64,000 nt of DNA from Kosakonia pseudosacchari (lineage in GTDB: Bacteria; Pseudomonadota; Gammaproteobacteria; Enterobacterales; Enterobacteriaceae), in NCBI RefSeq assembly GCF_900184035.1, contig NZ_FXWP01000022.1:62001-126000 (forward strand), written 5' to 3'. The notes beneath the pieces were generated by a model. It did not search any database, was not told where the DNA came from, and saw only the letters and a list, made by a program, of their open reading frames with translations. The position numbers and the translations under genes are program-made. This document shows positions 1 through 9,573 of this stretch, piece after piece; within the stretch, counting starts at the first letter, position 1; each line of letters starts with the position of its first letter.

Positions 1-286
1 GCAACCCGGCATTGTGCGCGAAACACCGCTGTTGCAGGGCGATTTGCCCAACCCCGCAAGCCCGCCGCAGGGCTGCCGTTTTCATACCCGCTGCCCGTTT
101 GCGACAGACGAGTGCCAGCAACGCGAGCCCATCACTCAGGTGCTCGAAGGTGGCCGTCAGGTCTCGTGTCATCGCTGGCAGGAGATTAACCGCGACCGCA
201 GCGTGATTCAGATTGCTCCCCCCTCAGCCGCGTTCTTGCGCCGTCGCGCGCTGTTTGAACACGCGGCCTCTCACTCCTCCCCTTAA
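1..286 (+). CDS. Peptide-type ABC transporter ATP-binding protein, C-terminal end (partial)
   Basis: The reading frame is open from base 2 to the TAA at 284-286, so only about the last 94 residues of a gene beginning outside the window are present. The fragment carries the C-terminal oligopeptide/dipeptide ABC ATPase extension: GCRFHTRCPFATDEC followed by VSCHRW, that is four cysteines in the arrangement that can hold an iron-sulfur cluster in OppD/DppD-type proteins. The ATPase core is not visible. It lies 11 bp upstream of a peptide-binding protein gene and two permease genes on the same strand, so it is most likely one ATPase of that importer. Substrate specificity cannot be read from this piece. 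Confidence 0.85.
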   Translation, partial: QPGIVRETPLLQGDLPNPASPPQGCRFHTRCPFATDECQQREPITQVLEGGRQVSCHRWQEINRDRSVIQIAPPSAAFLRRRALFEHAASHSSP

Positions 287-297
287 AGGAAACAATA

Positions 298-1812
298 ATG
301 ATGATGCGAAATTCGCTTTTGACCGTTCTGGGAAGTGTCATGTTGCTGGGCGCGGCGCTGCCTGCCCAGGCTGAAAGTGTGCTGCGCGTGGGTCTTGGCG
401 CGGATCCGGATATGCTCGATCCGCACCTGGCGCGTACTTACTATGGCCGTTTTGTCTTCGCTTCTCTGTGCGACCGGCTGGTGGACGTGGATGAAAACCT
501 GAAAGTGGTGCCCGGGCTGGCGAAGGCCTGGTCGTGGAGCGACGATGGCAAAACCCTGACCATGGATCTGCGTGAGGGCGTGACCTTCCACGATGGCGAG
601 AAGTTTGACGCCTCAGCGGCGAAATTCAGCCTCGATCGCGCGCTGACGCTGCCGGGTTCGCTGCGAAAAAGTGAAATCTCCTCTATTGAGTCCGTGGAGG
701 TCAGCGGGCCGATGCAAATTAAGCTGCATTTGAAAACGCCGGACTCAGCGTTGCTGATGCAGTTAACCGATCGCGCTGGCGCGATGCTGGCGCCGGAGGC
801 GGCGAAAAAGCCGGACTTCGCCGCGCATCCGGTGTGTTCCGGCCCGTATAAATTCGACAGCCGCGTCTCGCAGGACCGCATTGTGTTGTCGCGTTTTGAT
901 AACTACTGGAACAAAAGCGCGTACCACTTCGACAAAGTGATCTATTTGCCGATCCCGGATGCCTCCGTGCGACTGGCGAACCTGCGTGCGGGCGATCTCG
1001 ATCTGACTGAAGGTATTGCCGCCAGCGATGTGAAAACCGTAGAGGCCGACAGCAAACTGCAACTGGCGAAAGTGACGGGGCTTGGGTATCAGGGCATCAC
1101 GTTTAATATCAATAACGGCAAAGTCCCGGCCAACGATCCGTTCAAAGATGCGCGCGTGCGTGAGGCTTTCTCGCTGGCGATTGATCGCGAGGCGCTCAAC
1201 CAGGTGGTCTTCGAGGGGTTATACGCCCCGGCGAATCAGGCGTTTTCACCGGTTAGCCCCTATCACGTGAAGCTGCCTGTTGCGCCGCGTGATGTGGAAA
1301 AAGCCAAAGCGCTGCTGCAGGCGGCAGGGGTGAAGACGCCGATCACCGTCTCACTGCTGGTGCCGAACAACCCGACGTCACAGCAAGTGGGCCAGGTGTT
1401 GCAGGCGATGACCGCCGAAGCCGGTTTTAATGTCAATCTGCAAATGACCGAGTTCGCCACGCTGCTCGACAGACAGCAAAACGGCGATTTCCAGCTCAGC
1501 TACTCCGGCTGGTCTGGTCGCCCCGATCCCGATGGCAGCATCTTCGGTTTCATTAATAGCAAAGGAACGCTCAACGATGGTCGCTACAGCAACCCGCAGG
1601 TGGATGAGTGGCTGACGCAGGCGCGTTTGCACAACGATCCGGCAACCCGTCAGGGGCTCTATGAGAAGGTGGTGAAGCAGTTGCAAACGGATATGCCGAT
1701 TGCCTACCTCTACTTTGAGCCGCGCCTGTTTGGGCTGAACAAAAAAGTGCAGGGCTTTAAACCTTACCCGGACGGCATTGTGCGTCTGGCGGGTCTGTCG
1801 CTCGCCAACTAA
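298..1812 (+). CDS. Periplasmic peptide-binding protein of ABC importer (SBP family 5)
   Basis: 504 residues, the usual size for family 5 extracellular solute-binding proteins (DppA, OppA, GsiB). Residues 1-25 form a signal peptide ending LPAQA before ESVLRVG. The opening LRVGLGADPDMLDPHLA and the later 'LREGVTFHDG' stretch are typical of the family. Three ATG codons in tandem (298, 301, 304) follow an AAAGGA ribosome site, so the exact first residue is uncertain. It is the second gene visible in the ABC operon; the permeases follow directly and a gamma-glutamyltranspeptidase-like gene closes the operon. By that context the ligand is probably a gamma-glutamyl peptide such as glutathione, but this is inference; other short peptides or nickel are possible for the family. 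Confidence 0.88.
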   Translation: MMMRNSLLTVLGSVMLLGAALPAQAESVLRVGLGADPDMLDPHLARTYYGRFVFASLCDRLVDVDENLKVVPGLAKAWSWSDDGKTLTMDLREGVTFHDGEKFDASAAKFSLDRALTLPGSLRKSEISSIESVEVSGPMQIKLHLKTPDSALLMQLTDRAGAMLAPEAAKKPDFAAHPVCSGPYKFDSRVSQDRIVLSRFDNYWNKSAYHFDKVIYLPIPDASVRLANLRAGDLDLTEGIAASDVKTVEADSKLQLAKVTGLGYQGITFNINNGKVPANDPFKDARVREAFSLAIDREALNQVVFEGLYAPANQAFSPVSPYHVKLPVAPRDVEKAKALLQAAGVKTPITVSLLVPNNPTSQQVGQVLQAMTAEAGFNVNLQMTEFATLLDRQQNGDFQLSYSGWSGRPDPDGSIFGFINSKGTLNDGRYSNPQVDEWLTQARLHNDPATRQGLYEKVVKQLQTDMPIAYLYFEPRLFGLNKKVQGFKPYPDGIVRLAGLSLAN

Positions 1813-1833
1813 ACGGCATCGCCTGGAGAAACC

Positions 1834-2778
1834 ATGCTGGAATTGATTTGCAAACGCCTGCTGCTCGCCGTTCCGACCTTGCTGCTGGTCAGCATGATGG
1901 TGTTCGGTTTGCAAAAGTTGCTACCCGGCGATCCGCTCACGGCGATGCTGGGCGAGGAGCGCGATCCGGCGGTCATCGCCCAGTTGCGCGCGGAGCTGAA
2001 CCTGGATGCGCCGATCCCGGTGCAATATTTTCACTGGCTGACCCGTGCGTTGCAGGGCGATCTTGGCGTCTCGTTGCGTACGCAGGAACCGGTAACGCAC
2101 CTGATTGCCACCAAGCTGCCGGTGACGCTTGAGATGTCGCTGCTGGCGATGGTGATTGCGCTGCTGTTTGGCATCAGCATGGGCATTCTGGCGGCGGTGA
2201 ACAAGAATAGCTGGATCGACCACGGCGCTAATTTTGTCGCGATATCCGGCATTTCGGTGCCGCACTTCTGGCTGGGGATCCTGCTGATCCTCATCTTTTC
2301 CGTCAATCTGCAATGGCTGCCTGCGTCTGGTTTTGTGCCCTTTAGCGAAGATCCCTTGCAGAACTTGCGCACGTTGTTGTTGCCCGCGCTGGTGCTGGGA
2401 ACAGGGCTGGCGGCGACGTTAATGCGCCATACTCGCGCGTCGATGATTGCGGTGCTGAAAGCGGATTATATTCGTACCGCACGCGCCAAAGGGTTACTGC
2501 CAAAAGCGGTGATCATGAAGCATGCGTTTCGTAATGCGCTGGTACCCGTGATCACCCTGACCACGCTGTTGTTTGGCGAGCTGCTGGGCGGCGCGGTGCT
2601 GACGGAGCAGGTGTTTACCATTCCCGGTTTCGGCAAGATGATTGTCGATTCGGTGTTCAACCGCGACTACGCGGTGGTGCAGGGTGTGGTGCTGGTGGTG
2701 GCGATTGGTTTTCTCGCCCTGAACCTGCTGGCAGATGTGCTGTATGTGTTAATCAACCCGAAAATGCGGAGCGAATAA
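1834..2778 (+). CDS. ABC importer inner-membrane permease, DppB/GsiC type
   Basis: 314 residues with about six hydrophobic segments, starting MLELICKRLLLAVPTLLLVS, the usual start of DppB/OppB-type permeases. The cytoplasmic coupling loop that contacts the ATPase is visible near residues 210-235 (IRTARAKGLLPKAVIMKHAF). The gene begins 21 bp after the binding-protein stop and its TAA overlaps the next ATG by one base (TAATG), a sign of translational coupling. It forms half of the membrane channel with the next gene. The choice of substrate is set by the binding protein, not by this subunit. Confidence 0.9.
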   Translation: MLELICKRLLLAVPTLLLVSMMVFGLQKLLPGDPLTAMLGEERDPAVIAQLRAELNLDAPIPVQYFHWLTRALQGDLGVSLRTQEPVTHLIATKLPVTLEMSLLAMVIALLFGISMGILAAVNKNSWIDHGANFVAISGISVPHFWLGILLILIFSVNLQWLPASGFVPFSEDPLQNLRTLLLPALVLGTGLAATLMRHTRASMIAVLKADYIRTARAKGLLPKAVIMKHAFRNALVPVITLTTLLFGELLGGAVLTEQVFTIPGFGKMIVDSVFNRDYAVVQGVVLVVAIGFLALNLLADVLYVLINPKMRSE

Positions 2779-3653
2779 TGGCCGAACTCTTCACCACTGG
2801 CGTGGCGGCATCGCTGCCGCGTACGGAAAACCGGGTACTGAAAAAATTCCTCGCTAACCGTAGTGCGGTGATTGGCGCGGTGATTGTCGGCGTGTTTGTG
2901 CTGATTGCGCTGCTCGCGCCGTGGATCGCACCGTTTGATCCGGTCAAAGCGAACTTTCTGGCAGTACGCAAACCCCCGTCGGAGCTTTACTGGTTCGGCA
3001 CCGATGAGTTGGGGCGCGATATTCTCTCGCGCATGATTTGGGGGGCGCGCACTTCACTGCTGGCGGGCTGCGTGTCGGTGGTGATCGCCGTAGTGATTGG
3101 CGTACCGCTCGGTTTGCTGGCGGGTTACTTCCATGGCGTCTGGGACGGTGTGATTTCCCGCGTTATTGAAGCGCTGCTCGCCTGTCCGTTTCTGATTATG
3201 GCCATTGCACTGGGCGCGTTTCTTGGCCCCAGCCTGACCAATGCGATGATCGCCATTGGCTTGTCGGCGATGCCGATCTTTGCCCGCCTGACGCGCGGCC
3301 AGGTGATCGCGATTCGCAACGAAGAGTATATCGACGGCGCGCGGGCGATTGGTCTGCCTGATCGCTGGATCATCCTGCGTTACGTGCTGCCGAATGTGAT
3401 GTCGCCGATCCTCGTGCAGGCCACGCTGGCGATCGCTTCGGCGATCATTACCGAAGCGAGCCTGTCGTTTCTCGGTCTTGGCCAGCAGCCTCCCTATCCG
3501 TCGTGGGGCGCAATGCTGAACACCGCAAAGGGCTTTCTGGAACAGGCTCCCTGGATGTCTATTTTCCCCGGTGTAACCATTTTTCTGACCGTGCAGGGAT
3601 TTAATTTACTCGGCGACGGGCTGCGCGACGCGCTCGATCCGCGCCACGACTAA
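2778..3653 (+). CDS. ABC importer inner-membrane permease, DppC/GsiD type
   Basis: 291 residues with the N-terminal cytoplasmic tail followed by one membrane segment (OppC_N region) and then the permease domain. The coupling loop reads YIDGARAIGLPDRWIILRYV. FGTDELGRDILSRMIWGART is the conserved periplasmic stretch of DppC-like proteins. The start codon overlaps the preceding permease stop by one base and the next gene begins 9 bp after its own stop, so the three genes are one transcription unit. It pairs with the DppB-type subunit. Confidence 0.9.
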   Translation: MAELFTTGVAASLPRTENRVLKKFLANRSAVIGAVIVGVFVLIALLAPWIAPFDPVKANFLAVRKPPSELYWFGTDELGRDILSRMIWGARTSLLAGCVSVVIAVVIGVPLGLLAGYFHGVWDGVISRVIEALLACPFLIMAIALGAFLGPSLTNAMIAIGLSAMPIFARLTRGQVIAIRNEEYIDGARAIGLPDRWIILRYVLPNVMSPILVQATLAIASAIITEASLSFLGLGQQPPYPSWGAMLNTAKGFLEQAPWMSIFPGVTIFLTVQGFNLLGDGLRDALDPRHD

Positions 3654-3662
3654 GGAGTTCTG

Positions 3663-5264
3663 ATGACCAAAGCGATTGATTTCAATGTAAATTATGCCTC
3701 GCATCGTGCGCCGATGATGGGCCGCAACGCGGTAGCCACCTCACAGCCGCTGGCGGCACAAGCCGGGATGCGGATGCTCGCGCTCGGTGGTAACGCGGTG
3801 GATGCGGCGATTGCCACCGCGATGGCGCTCACCGTTGTCGAACCGACCGGTTGCGGGATCGGCAGCGATGCCTTCGCCATTGTCTGGGATGGCAAGGAAC
3901 TGCATGGCCTGAACGCTTCCGGGCGTTCGCCCGCAAGCTGGCATGCGGATATGTTCGCAGGTAAAGCAGCCGTGCCGGAACTGGGCTGGGATGCCGTCAC
4001 CGTGCCGGGCGCGGTATCCGGTTGGGTGGCGCTGGCACAACGCTTTGCCACCCTACCGCTGACCACGCTGGCGCAACCGGCTATTGAGTATGCACGCCAC
4101 GGTTTTCCCGTCTCGCCGCTGATTGGTCACTTGTGGCAACGCGGCTATAACAAACTTAAAGATCAGCCGGGCTTTAGCGCCTGCTTTGCGCCGGAAGGGC
4201 GAGCGCCGAAACCCGGCGAAATATTCCGCAACCCGGCGCAGGCGCGCACGCTGGAGCTGATTGCCCAGACCAATGGCGAGGCGTTTTATCGCGGAGAATT
4301 GGCGCAGAAGATTGCCGCCTTCGCCAGAGAACACGGTGCGCACCTGAGCGAGGCTGACCTGGCGAATCACAAAGCCGATTGGGTCACGTTGTTGTCGCGT
4401 GAGTTCGCCGGTGGCTCCGTGCAAGAGTTACCGCCAAACGGGCAGGGGATCGCCACGCTGATTGCGCTCGGCATTCTTGAGCAGTGCGATATTGGCCGTT
4501 ATCACCCGGACTCGGTGCAATCGCTGCATCTGGCGATTGAAGCCATGAAGCTGGCGCTGGCCGATCTTGACCGCTATGTTGCCGATGACGCACACCTGGA
4601 GTTTGCCGCAGAATTGCTGCTCAGTGACGACTATCTGCAGTCGCGTGCAGCGCTGATCGACCCGGATAACGCGTCTGATTTTGTCTATGGCGCCCCGACG
4701 CAAAGCGGCACGGTTTACCTTTCTACCGCTGATGCCAGCGGCATGATGGTGTCGTTTATTCAGTCCAACTTTATGGGTTTTGGCTCCGGCGTTGTGGTAC
4801 CGGACACCGGCATTAGCCTGCAAAATCGGGGCTGCGGCTTTGTGCTTGATCCCAAACACCCGAACGCGCTGGCGGGCAGCAAGCGTCCGTTCCACACCAT
4901 TATTCCCGGTTTTGCGATGGGCGCTGACGGTAAACCGCTGATGTCGTTTGGCGTAATGGGCGGGCCGATGCAGGCGCAGGGGCATTTGCAGATGGCGCTG
5001 CGCATAATGCTGCATGGACAGAACCCGCAGGCGGCGATTGATGCGCCGCGCTGGCGAGTGATTCAGGGGCGCGAAGTGGCGCTGGAGTCAAGCTTTGATC
5101 GCAACGTGATTGCGGCGCTGCGCGAGCGCGGGCATGTGATAACGGTGGAAGATCCGCTGGCGGGCTATAACTTTGGTGGTGCGCAGGTCATTTACCGCAT
5201 GCCGGAAGGCCACTATGTGGCGGCGACAGAGAGCCGCAAAGACGGGCAAGCGTTGGTGAGTTGA
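3663..5264 (+). CDS. Gamma-glutamyltranspeptidase-like hydrolase without signal peptide
   Basis: 533 residues of the Ntn-hydrolase GGT family, which matures by self-cleavage before a threonine nucleophile and cleaves gamma-glutamyl bonds. The N-terminal family block GMRMLALGGNAVDAAIATAM and EPTGCGIGSDAFAI are clear. The expected cleavage site is before Thr350 in SGTVYLSTAD. Unlike periplasmic E. coli Ggt there is no hydrophobic leader (it starts MTKAIDFNVNYASHRAPMM), so it should stay in the cytoplasm, as proposed for B. subtilis YwrD-type proteins. It is the last gene of the peptide importer operon. Together they look like uptake and hydrolysis of gamma-glutamyl peptides. A cephalosporin acylase-like activity is an alternative within the family. 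Confidence 0.85.
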   Translation: MTKAIDFNVNYASHRAPMMGRNAVATSQPLAAQAGMRMLALGGNAVDAAIATAMALTVVEPTGCGIGSDAFAIVWDGKELHGLNASGRSPASWHADMFAGKAAVPELGWDAVTVPGAVSGWVALAQRFATLPLTTLAQPAIEYARHGFPVSPLIGHLWQRGYNKLKDQPGFSACFAPEGRAPKPGEIFRNPAQARTLELIAQTNGEAFYRGELAQKIAAFAREHGAHLSEADLANHKADWVTLLSREFAGGSVQELPPNGQGIATLIALGILEQCDIGRYHPDSVQSLHLAIEAMKLALADLDRYVADDAHLEFAAELLLSDDYLQSRAALIDPDNASDFVYGAPTQSGTVYLSTADASGMMVSFIQSNFMGFGSGVVVPDTGISLQNRGCGFVLDPKHPNALAGSKRPFHTIIPGFAMGADGKPLMSFGVMGGPMQAQGHLQMALRIMLHGQNPQAAIDAPRWRVIQGREVALESSFDRNVIAALRERGHVITVEDPLAGYNFGGAQVIYRMPEGHYVAATESRKDGQALVS

Positions 5265-5270
5265 GAAACA

Positions 5271-5291
5271 CCCTCTCCCGGCGGGGAGAGG
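5271..5291. terminator. Hairpin between convergent ggt-like gene and yafV
   Basis: CCTCTCCC and GGGGAGAGG form a strong stem with a 3-base loop in the 35 bp gap between two convergent genes. There is no long T run on either side, so it may act as a weak terminator or just a messenger-end hairpin. Confidence 0.5.
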
Positions 5292-5299
5292 GGATCGCC

Positions 5300-6070
5300 T
5301 TATCCCAGCGTAAAGGGATCGGCATCCTGCCAGGCCGGAAACTTCTCGCGGTATTCCCGTAACGCGCTGAGTGACAATTCGGCGTCAATGCGCGTCGCCA
5401 GGTGCGGCTCGGCGGTGGCGATGATTTCGCCCTGCGGGCTGATAACCCGGCTGTCGCCACGATAGTGATGCCCGTTGCCATCGGTGCCAACGCGGTTGCA
5501 GCCCGCCACCCAGGCGAGGTTTTCAATCGCGCGGGCCACCAGCAGAGATTGCCAGTGCAGCGAGCGCGGCGCGGGCCAGTTGGCAACATAGAGCAGCAGA
5601 TCGTAATCATTGCGGTTGCGCGACCACACCGGAAAGCGCAGGTCATAACAGACCAGCGGCAGAATGCGCCAGCCGCGCCACTCAAACACCACGCGCTCGT
5701 TACCCGCTTCGTAGTGGTGGTGCTCATCGGCCATGCGGAACAGATGGCGTTTATCGTAGAAGTGCACCTTGCCTTGCGGTTCGACCAGCAAAAAGCGGTT
5801 CACCGGGCCGCGATCGGTTTGCAGCGCGGCGCTACCGGCGACCAGCGCATTGGTCTGGCGCGCTTTGCTCTGCATCCAGGCGATGACCTCATCTTGCGGC
5901 ATGGATTGTTTCGCCGCCTCCATGGCAAAACCGGTGGTGAACATTTCCGGTAGCACAATCACATCACGCCCGGTGACGTCTTCTAACTGGATATCGAAAT
6001 GGCGCAGGTTAGCGGGGCCATCCATCCAGACTAACGGTTGTTGTAACAGCGTAATTTTTAAACCAGGCAC
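5300..6070 (-). CDS. yafV: Omega-amidase YafV (nitrilase family)
   Basis: Carbon-nitrogen hydrolase that in E. coli hydrolyses omega-amides such as 2-oxoglutaramate. The Glu-Lys-Cys triad of nitrilases is visible: Glu42 in VLPEMFTTG, Lys107 in FYDKRHLF and Cys141 in LPLVCYDLRFP. I chose the GTG at 6070 (protein VPGLKITLLQQ) rather than the upstream ATG at 6136, because this gives 256 residues as in E. coli and is preceded by GGGGAG. The upstream in-frame extension lies next to the fadE terminator. It follows fadE on the same strand but is separated from it by that terminator. Confidence 0.93.
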   Translation of the reverse strand: MPGLKITLLQQPLVWMDGPANLRHFDIQLEDVTGRDVIVLPEMFTTGFAMEAAKQSMPQDEVIAWMQSKARQTNALVAGSAALQTDRGPVNRFLLVEPQGKVHFYDKRHLFRMADEHHHYEAGNERVVFEWRGWRILPLVCYDLRFPVWSRNRNDYDLLLYVANWPAPRSLHWQSLLVARAIENLAWVAGCNRVGTDGNGHHYRGDSRVISPQGEIIATAEPHLATRIDAELSLSALREYREKFPAWQDADPFTLG

Positions 6071-6119
6071 AATAGCAACTCCCCGTAAGACAGCATCTGC
6101 ACACTGTAGCATGAGGATA

Positions 6120-6147
6120 AATAAAAAAACCCGCATGATGCGGGTTT
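6120..6147 (-). terminator. Rho-independent terminator of fadE
   Basis: Read on the minus strand, AAACCCGCATCATGCGGGTTT forms a perfect GC-rich stem followed by a run of seven T. It lies about 35 bp past the fadE stop and before the yafV start, so it should separate the two same-strand genes. Confidence 0.85.
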
Positions 6148-6182
6148 CGATAAGAGGAGAGGGTTTTCAGCCGCTTAGTCCG

Positions 6183-8630
6183 TTATGCGGCTTCCGGTTT
6201 GCGCATCTTTTCCGGCGTTTTGACCACCGGCTGAGTCGCCAGTGCCTCCGGTTCAAAGTCGTCAACGTTGATACTGCGCAGACGGCTGGCTTCGGCTTTA
6301 TTAAGCAGATTCGCCTCATCCTGGTTGATCAACCCGCTTGCCAGCGCCTGCTGAGCCAGCACGTCCAGACGGGTGAACGGCAGGTTTTTGCCCAGCTCTT
6401 TACAGATGCGCTGGTGAATCGGATCGGCGGCCATCACATCTACCAGCGCCTCTTCCAGCAGACCGACCGGGTTATGCTCGCTCGGCGTCAGGTACTGGCC
6501 ACGACCAATACGCGAACGCGTTGCGCTCGGGGTTTGCAGGATCTTCGCTATTTTGTGATCCAGTTTGTCGGACGGGGCGCGGTAGTGACGACCGGTCGGG
6601 AAAATCACCAGGCTCAGCAAGCCTGCGACAAAGCGGTTCGGGAAGTTCTCCAGCAAATCATGCATCGCCTGTTCCGCCTGGTAGAGCGCATCCTGCACGC
6701 CCCAGTGCACCAGCGGCAGATCCGCTTCCTGACGGCCTTCGTCGTCATAGCGTTTCAGCACCGCCGAGGCGAGATAGAGCTGGCTTAACACATCGCCGAG
6801 ACGCGCCGAGATGCGCTCGCGGCGTTTCAGGCTGCCGCCAAGCACCGCCATGGACACGTCCGAGAGCAGCGCGAGGTTGGCGCTCACACGGTTCAGATGC
6901 TGATAGTAACGTTTGGTGGCGTCACGGGTCGGCGTGGCGCTGGTTAAGCCGCGTGTCAGGCCGAGCCAGAGGCTGCGCATTTCATTGCTGCCGACGTGGC
7001 CGATATGTTTGAACAGCAGTTTGTCAAAAGCGTCCAGATCGTTATTCTGCGCGGCAGCCATCTCTTCCAGCACGTACGGATGGCAGCGGATTGCGCCCTG
7101 GCCGAAGATCATCATGGTGCGGGTAAGGATATTCGCGCCTTCAACGGTAATGGCGATCGGCGCACCCTGGTAGCTACGCGCCAGGAAGTTGCTCTCGCCA
7201 AGCATGATGCCTTTACCGCCGGCAATATCCATTGCATCAATGATTGACTGCTGACCACGGTGGGTACAGTGATACTTAACGATGGCCGAAAGCACCGCCG
7301 GTTTTTCACCGAGCATAATGCCGTAGGTCACCAGCGATGCGGCTGCATCCATGGCGTAGGCGTTACCGCCAATGCGCGCCAGCGGCTCTTCGATGCCTTC
7401 CATTTTACCAATCGATACTTTGAACTGGCGGCGGATATGAGCGTACGCGCCGATCCCCATTGCGACGGATTTGACGCCACCGGTAGAGTTGGACGGCAGC
7501 GTAATACCGCGACCTACCGACAGACATTCCACCAGCATACGCCAGCCCTGACCGGCCATTTTCGGCCCGCCAATAATGTAATCAATCGGCACAAAGATAT
7601 CGTCGCCACGGGTCGGGCCGTTCTGGAACGGCACGTTCAGCGGGAAGTGACGGCGACCAATTTCCACGCCCGGCGTAGACGTTGGGATCAGCGCACAGGT
7701 AATGCCTAATTCTTCGTCGCCGCCCAGCAGTTTATCCGGGTCGGATAGTTTGAACGCCAGGCCCAGCACCGTCGCGATTGGCGCGAGCGTAATGTAGCGT
7801 TTGTTCCAGGTCAGGCGCATACCGAGCACCTGCTCGCCCTGCCAGTCGCCCATGCAGACGATGCCGGTGTCCGGAATGGCGCCTGCATCGGAGCCCGCTT
7901 CCGGGCTGGTCAGCGCGAAGCAGGGGATTTCCACCCCGCGCGCCAGGCGCGGCAGGTAGTGATCTTTTTGTTCCTGGGTACCGTAGTGTTGCAGCAGTTC
8001 GCCCGGGCCTAAGGAGTTCGGTACGCCGACGGTGATCGCCAGAATACCGGAGACACCAGCGAGTTTTTGCAGCACGCGGGATTGGGCATAAGCAGAGAAT
8101 TCCAGCCCGCCATACTCTTTTTTGATGATCATCGCAAAGAAGCGGTGCTCTTTTAAGAACGCCCACAGTTCCGGCGGCAGATCGGCCATTTCGTGGGTGA
8201 TCTGGAAGTCATTCGCCATGCGACAGGCTTCTTCCACCGGGCCGTCGAGAAACGCCTGCTCTTCGGCAGTCAGACGCGGCTGCGGATAGTTGTGCAGTTT
8301 TTTCCAGTCCGGGTTACCGCGAAACAGATCGCCTTCCCACCAGGTTGTCCCGGCGTCGATGGCCTCTTTTTCGGTACGCGACATTGGCGGCATCACTTTA
8401 CGGAAACCACGAAATGCCGGGGCGGAAATCAACGCTTTACGCATCGGCGGCAGGTTAAACGGCACCAGAATAATCGCGAGCGGCACCAGCAGCCAGATAG
8501 ACCACAGGCCAGCAACGCCCAGCGCGGCGGTCCACGCCAGCAGAATCACGCTGCTGAGCAGCAGGTTAACGCGGTGGTAAAACAGCGCGCCGAGCAGAAC
8601 AACCGTTGCGATAATGCTCAAAATCATCAT
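6183..8630 (-). CDS. fadE: Acyl-CoA dehydrogenase FadE
   Basis: 815 residues, against 814 for E. coli FadE, the enzyme that makes the first double bond in fatty acid beta-oxidation. The N-terminus ([20 protein letters not shown] and the following hydrophobic stretch to about residue 55) is membrane-associated. The acyl-CoA dehydrogenase core follows, with [18 protein letters not shown] and [20 protein letters not shown] as flavin/substrate binding stretches, and then the C-terminal domain typical of this long family (DUF1974). The start follows a GGGAG site. A FadR-like operator at 8653-8669 lies just upstream, which fits repression in the absence of long-chain acyl-CoA. Confidence 0.97.
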   Translation of the reverse strand: MMILSIIATVVLLGALFYHRVNLLLSSVILLAWTAALGVAGLWSIWLLVPLAIILVPFNLPPMRKALISAPAFRGFRKVMPPMSRTEKEAIDAGTTWWEGDLFRGNPDWKKLHNYPQPRLTAEEQAFLDGPVEEACRMANDFQITHEMADLPPELWAFLKEHRFFAMIIKKEYGGLEFSAYAQSRVLQKLAGVSGILAITVGVPNSLGPGELLQHYGTQEQKDHYLPRLARGVEIPCFALTSPEAGSDAGAIPDTGIVCMGDWQGEQVLGMRLTWNKRYITLAPIATVLGLAFKLSDPDKLLGGDEELGITCALIPTSTPGVEIGRRHFPLNVPFQNGPTRGDDIFVPIDYIIGGPKMAGQGWRMLVECLSVGRGITLPSNSTGGVKSVAMGIGAYAHIRRQFKVSIGKMEGIEEPLARIGGNAYAMDAAASLVTYGIMLGEKPAVLSAIVKYHCTHRGQQSIIDAMDIAGGKGIMLGESNFLARSYQGAPIAITVEGANILTRTMMIFGQGAIRCHPYVLEEMAAAQNNDLDAFDKLLFKHIGHVGSNEMRSLWLGLTRGLTSATPTRDATKRYYQHLNRVSANLALLSDVSMAVLGGSLKRRERISARLGDVLSQLYLASAVLKRYDDEGRQEADLPLVHWGVQDALYQAEQAMHDLLENFPNRFVAGLLSLVIFPTGRHYRAPSDKLDHKIAKILQTPSATRSRIGRGQYLTPSEHNPVGLLEEALVDVMAADPIHQRICKELGKNLPFTRLDVLAQQALASGLINQDEANLLNKAEASRLRSINVDDFEPEALATQPVVKTPEKMRKPEAA

Positions 8631-8652
8631 AAAGAAAAGCTCCCTTGCTTGT

Positions 8653-8669
8653 AGGAGGTCTGACCACTT
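8653..8669 (-). promoter_or_regulatory. FadR-like operator of fadE
   Basis: On the minus strand the bases read AAGTGGTCAGACCTCCT, which matches the core GGTCNGACC of the FadR consensus. It sits 23-39 bp before the fadE start. Binding is inferred from the match and from the known control of fadE by FadR in E. coli. Confidence 0.65.
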
Positions 8670-8866
8670 GTGATGTATTGGTTGTAGTGGATGTGATTTC
8701 TTTTAGCAATGTGTTTACAAAATAATTACAACCTGGTTCACATTGTTGAGGGCTTTTTGCGCACGGAAAATGAAAACAACGGGGGGCTACGGCTTTAACT
8801 TCTCGCCTGGAATAGTATCCGGTACACTGCGCAGTGTTATTTACATTTATGCTGAAGGATATCCTC

Positions 8867-9448
8867 ATGTACCAGGATCTTATTCGTAACGAACTGAACG
8901 AAGCGGCCGAAACGCTGGCGAACTTCTTGAAAGATGATGCCAATATTCACGCTATTCAGCGCGCGGCGGTATTGCTGGCCGACAGCTTTAAAGCCGGCGG
9001 CAAAGTGTTGTCCTGTGGTAACGGCGGCTCGCATTGCGATGCGATGCATTTCGCAGAAGAGTTAACCGGGCGCTACCGTGAAAACCGTCCGGGTTACCCG
9101 GCGATTGCCATCTCTGACGTGAGCCATCTCTCCTGCGTCAGCAACGACTTCGGTTACGACTATGTTTTCTCCCGTTATGTGGAAGCCGTTGGCCGCGAAG
9201 GCGACGTGCTGCTGGGTATCTCCACTTCCGGTAACTCCGGCAACGTGATCAAAGCGGTTGCGGCAGCGCGTGAGAAGGGGATGAAAGTGATCACCCTGAC
9301 CGGTAAAGACGGCGGTAAAATGGCGGGCAGCGCAGATGTTGAAATTCGCGTGCCGCATTTTGGTTATGCTGACCGTATTCAGGAAATTCACATTAAGGTG
9401 ATTCATATCCTGATTCAGTTGATTGAAAAAGAGATGGTGAAGGCTTAA
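8867..9448 (+). CDS. gmhA: Sedoheptulose-7-phosphate isomerase GmhA (LpcA)
   Basis: SIS-domain enzyme that converts sedoheptulose 7-phosphate to D-glycero-D-manno-heptose 7-phosphate, the first step to LPS core heptose. The sequence is nearly the same as E. coli Lpc[21 protein letters not shown] at the start, [20 protein letters not shown] for the phosphosugar site and [13 protein letters not shown] for the second SIS motif. The ATG at 8867 gives 193 residues (192 in E. coli) with GAAGGA upstream; the in-frame ATGs at 8834 and 8849 would add residues absent from the family. It is divergent from fadE, as in E. coli. Confidence 0.97.
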   Translation: MYQDLIRNELNEAAETLANFLKDDANIHAIQRAAVLLADSFKAGGKVLSCGNGGSHCDAMHFAEELTGRYRENRPGYPAIAISDVSHLSCVSNDFGYDYVFSRYVEAVGREGDVLLGISTSGNSGNVIKAVAAAREKGMKVITLTGKDGGKMAGSADVEIRVPHFGYADRIQEIHIKVIHILIQLIEKEMVKA

Positions 9449-9573
9449 GGAAGGCTGTTTTTGCCTTTTTGATTCCGGCAGTGCCCGAACACAGTGAATC
9501 GGAGCACTGCCCGTATGCAAACTGGCTGCACCAATTACGCCTTCTCTGATAAGGGCGCTGTGTGGGGGTGTGT

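Noticed and set aside
5769..6788. A 339-codon plus-strand frame across yafV and fadE
   Set aside because: It spans the fadE terminator and is antisense to two well-supported genes; composition is shadow-like.
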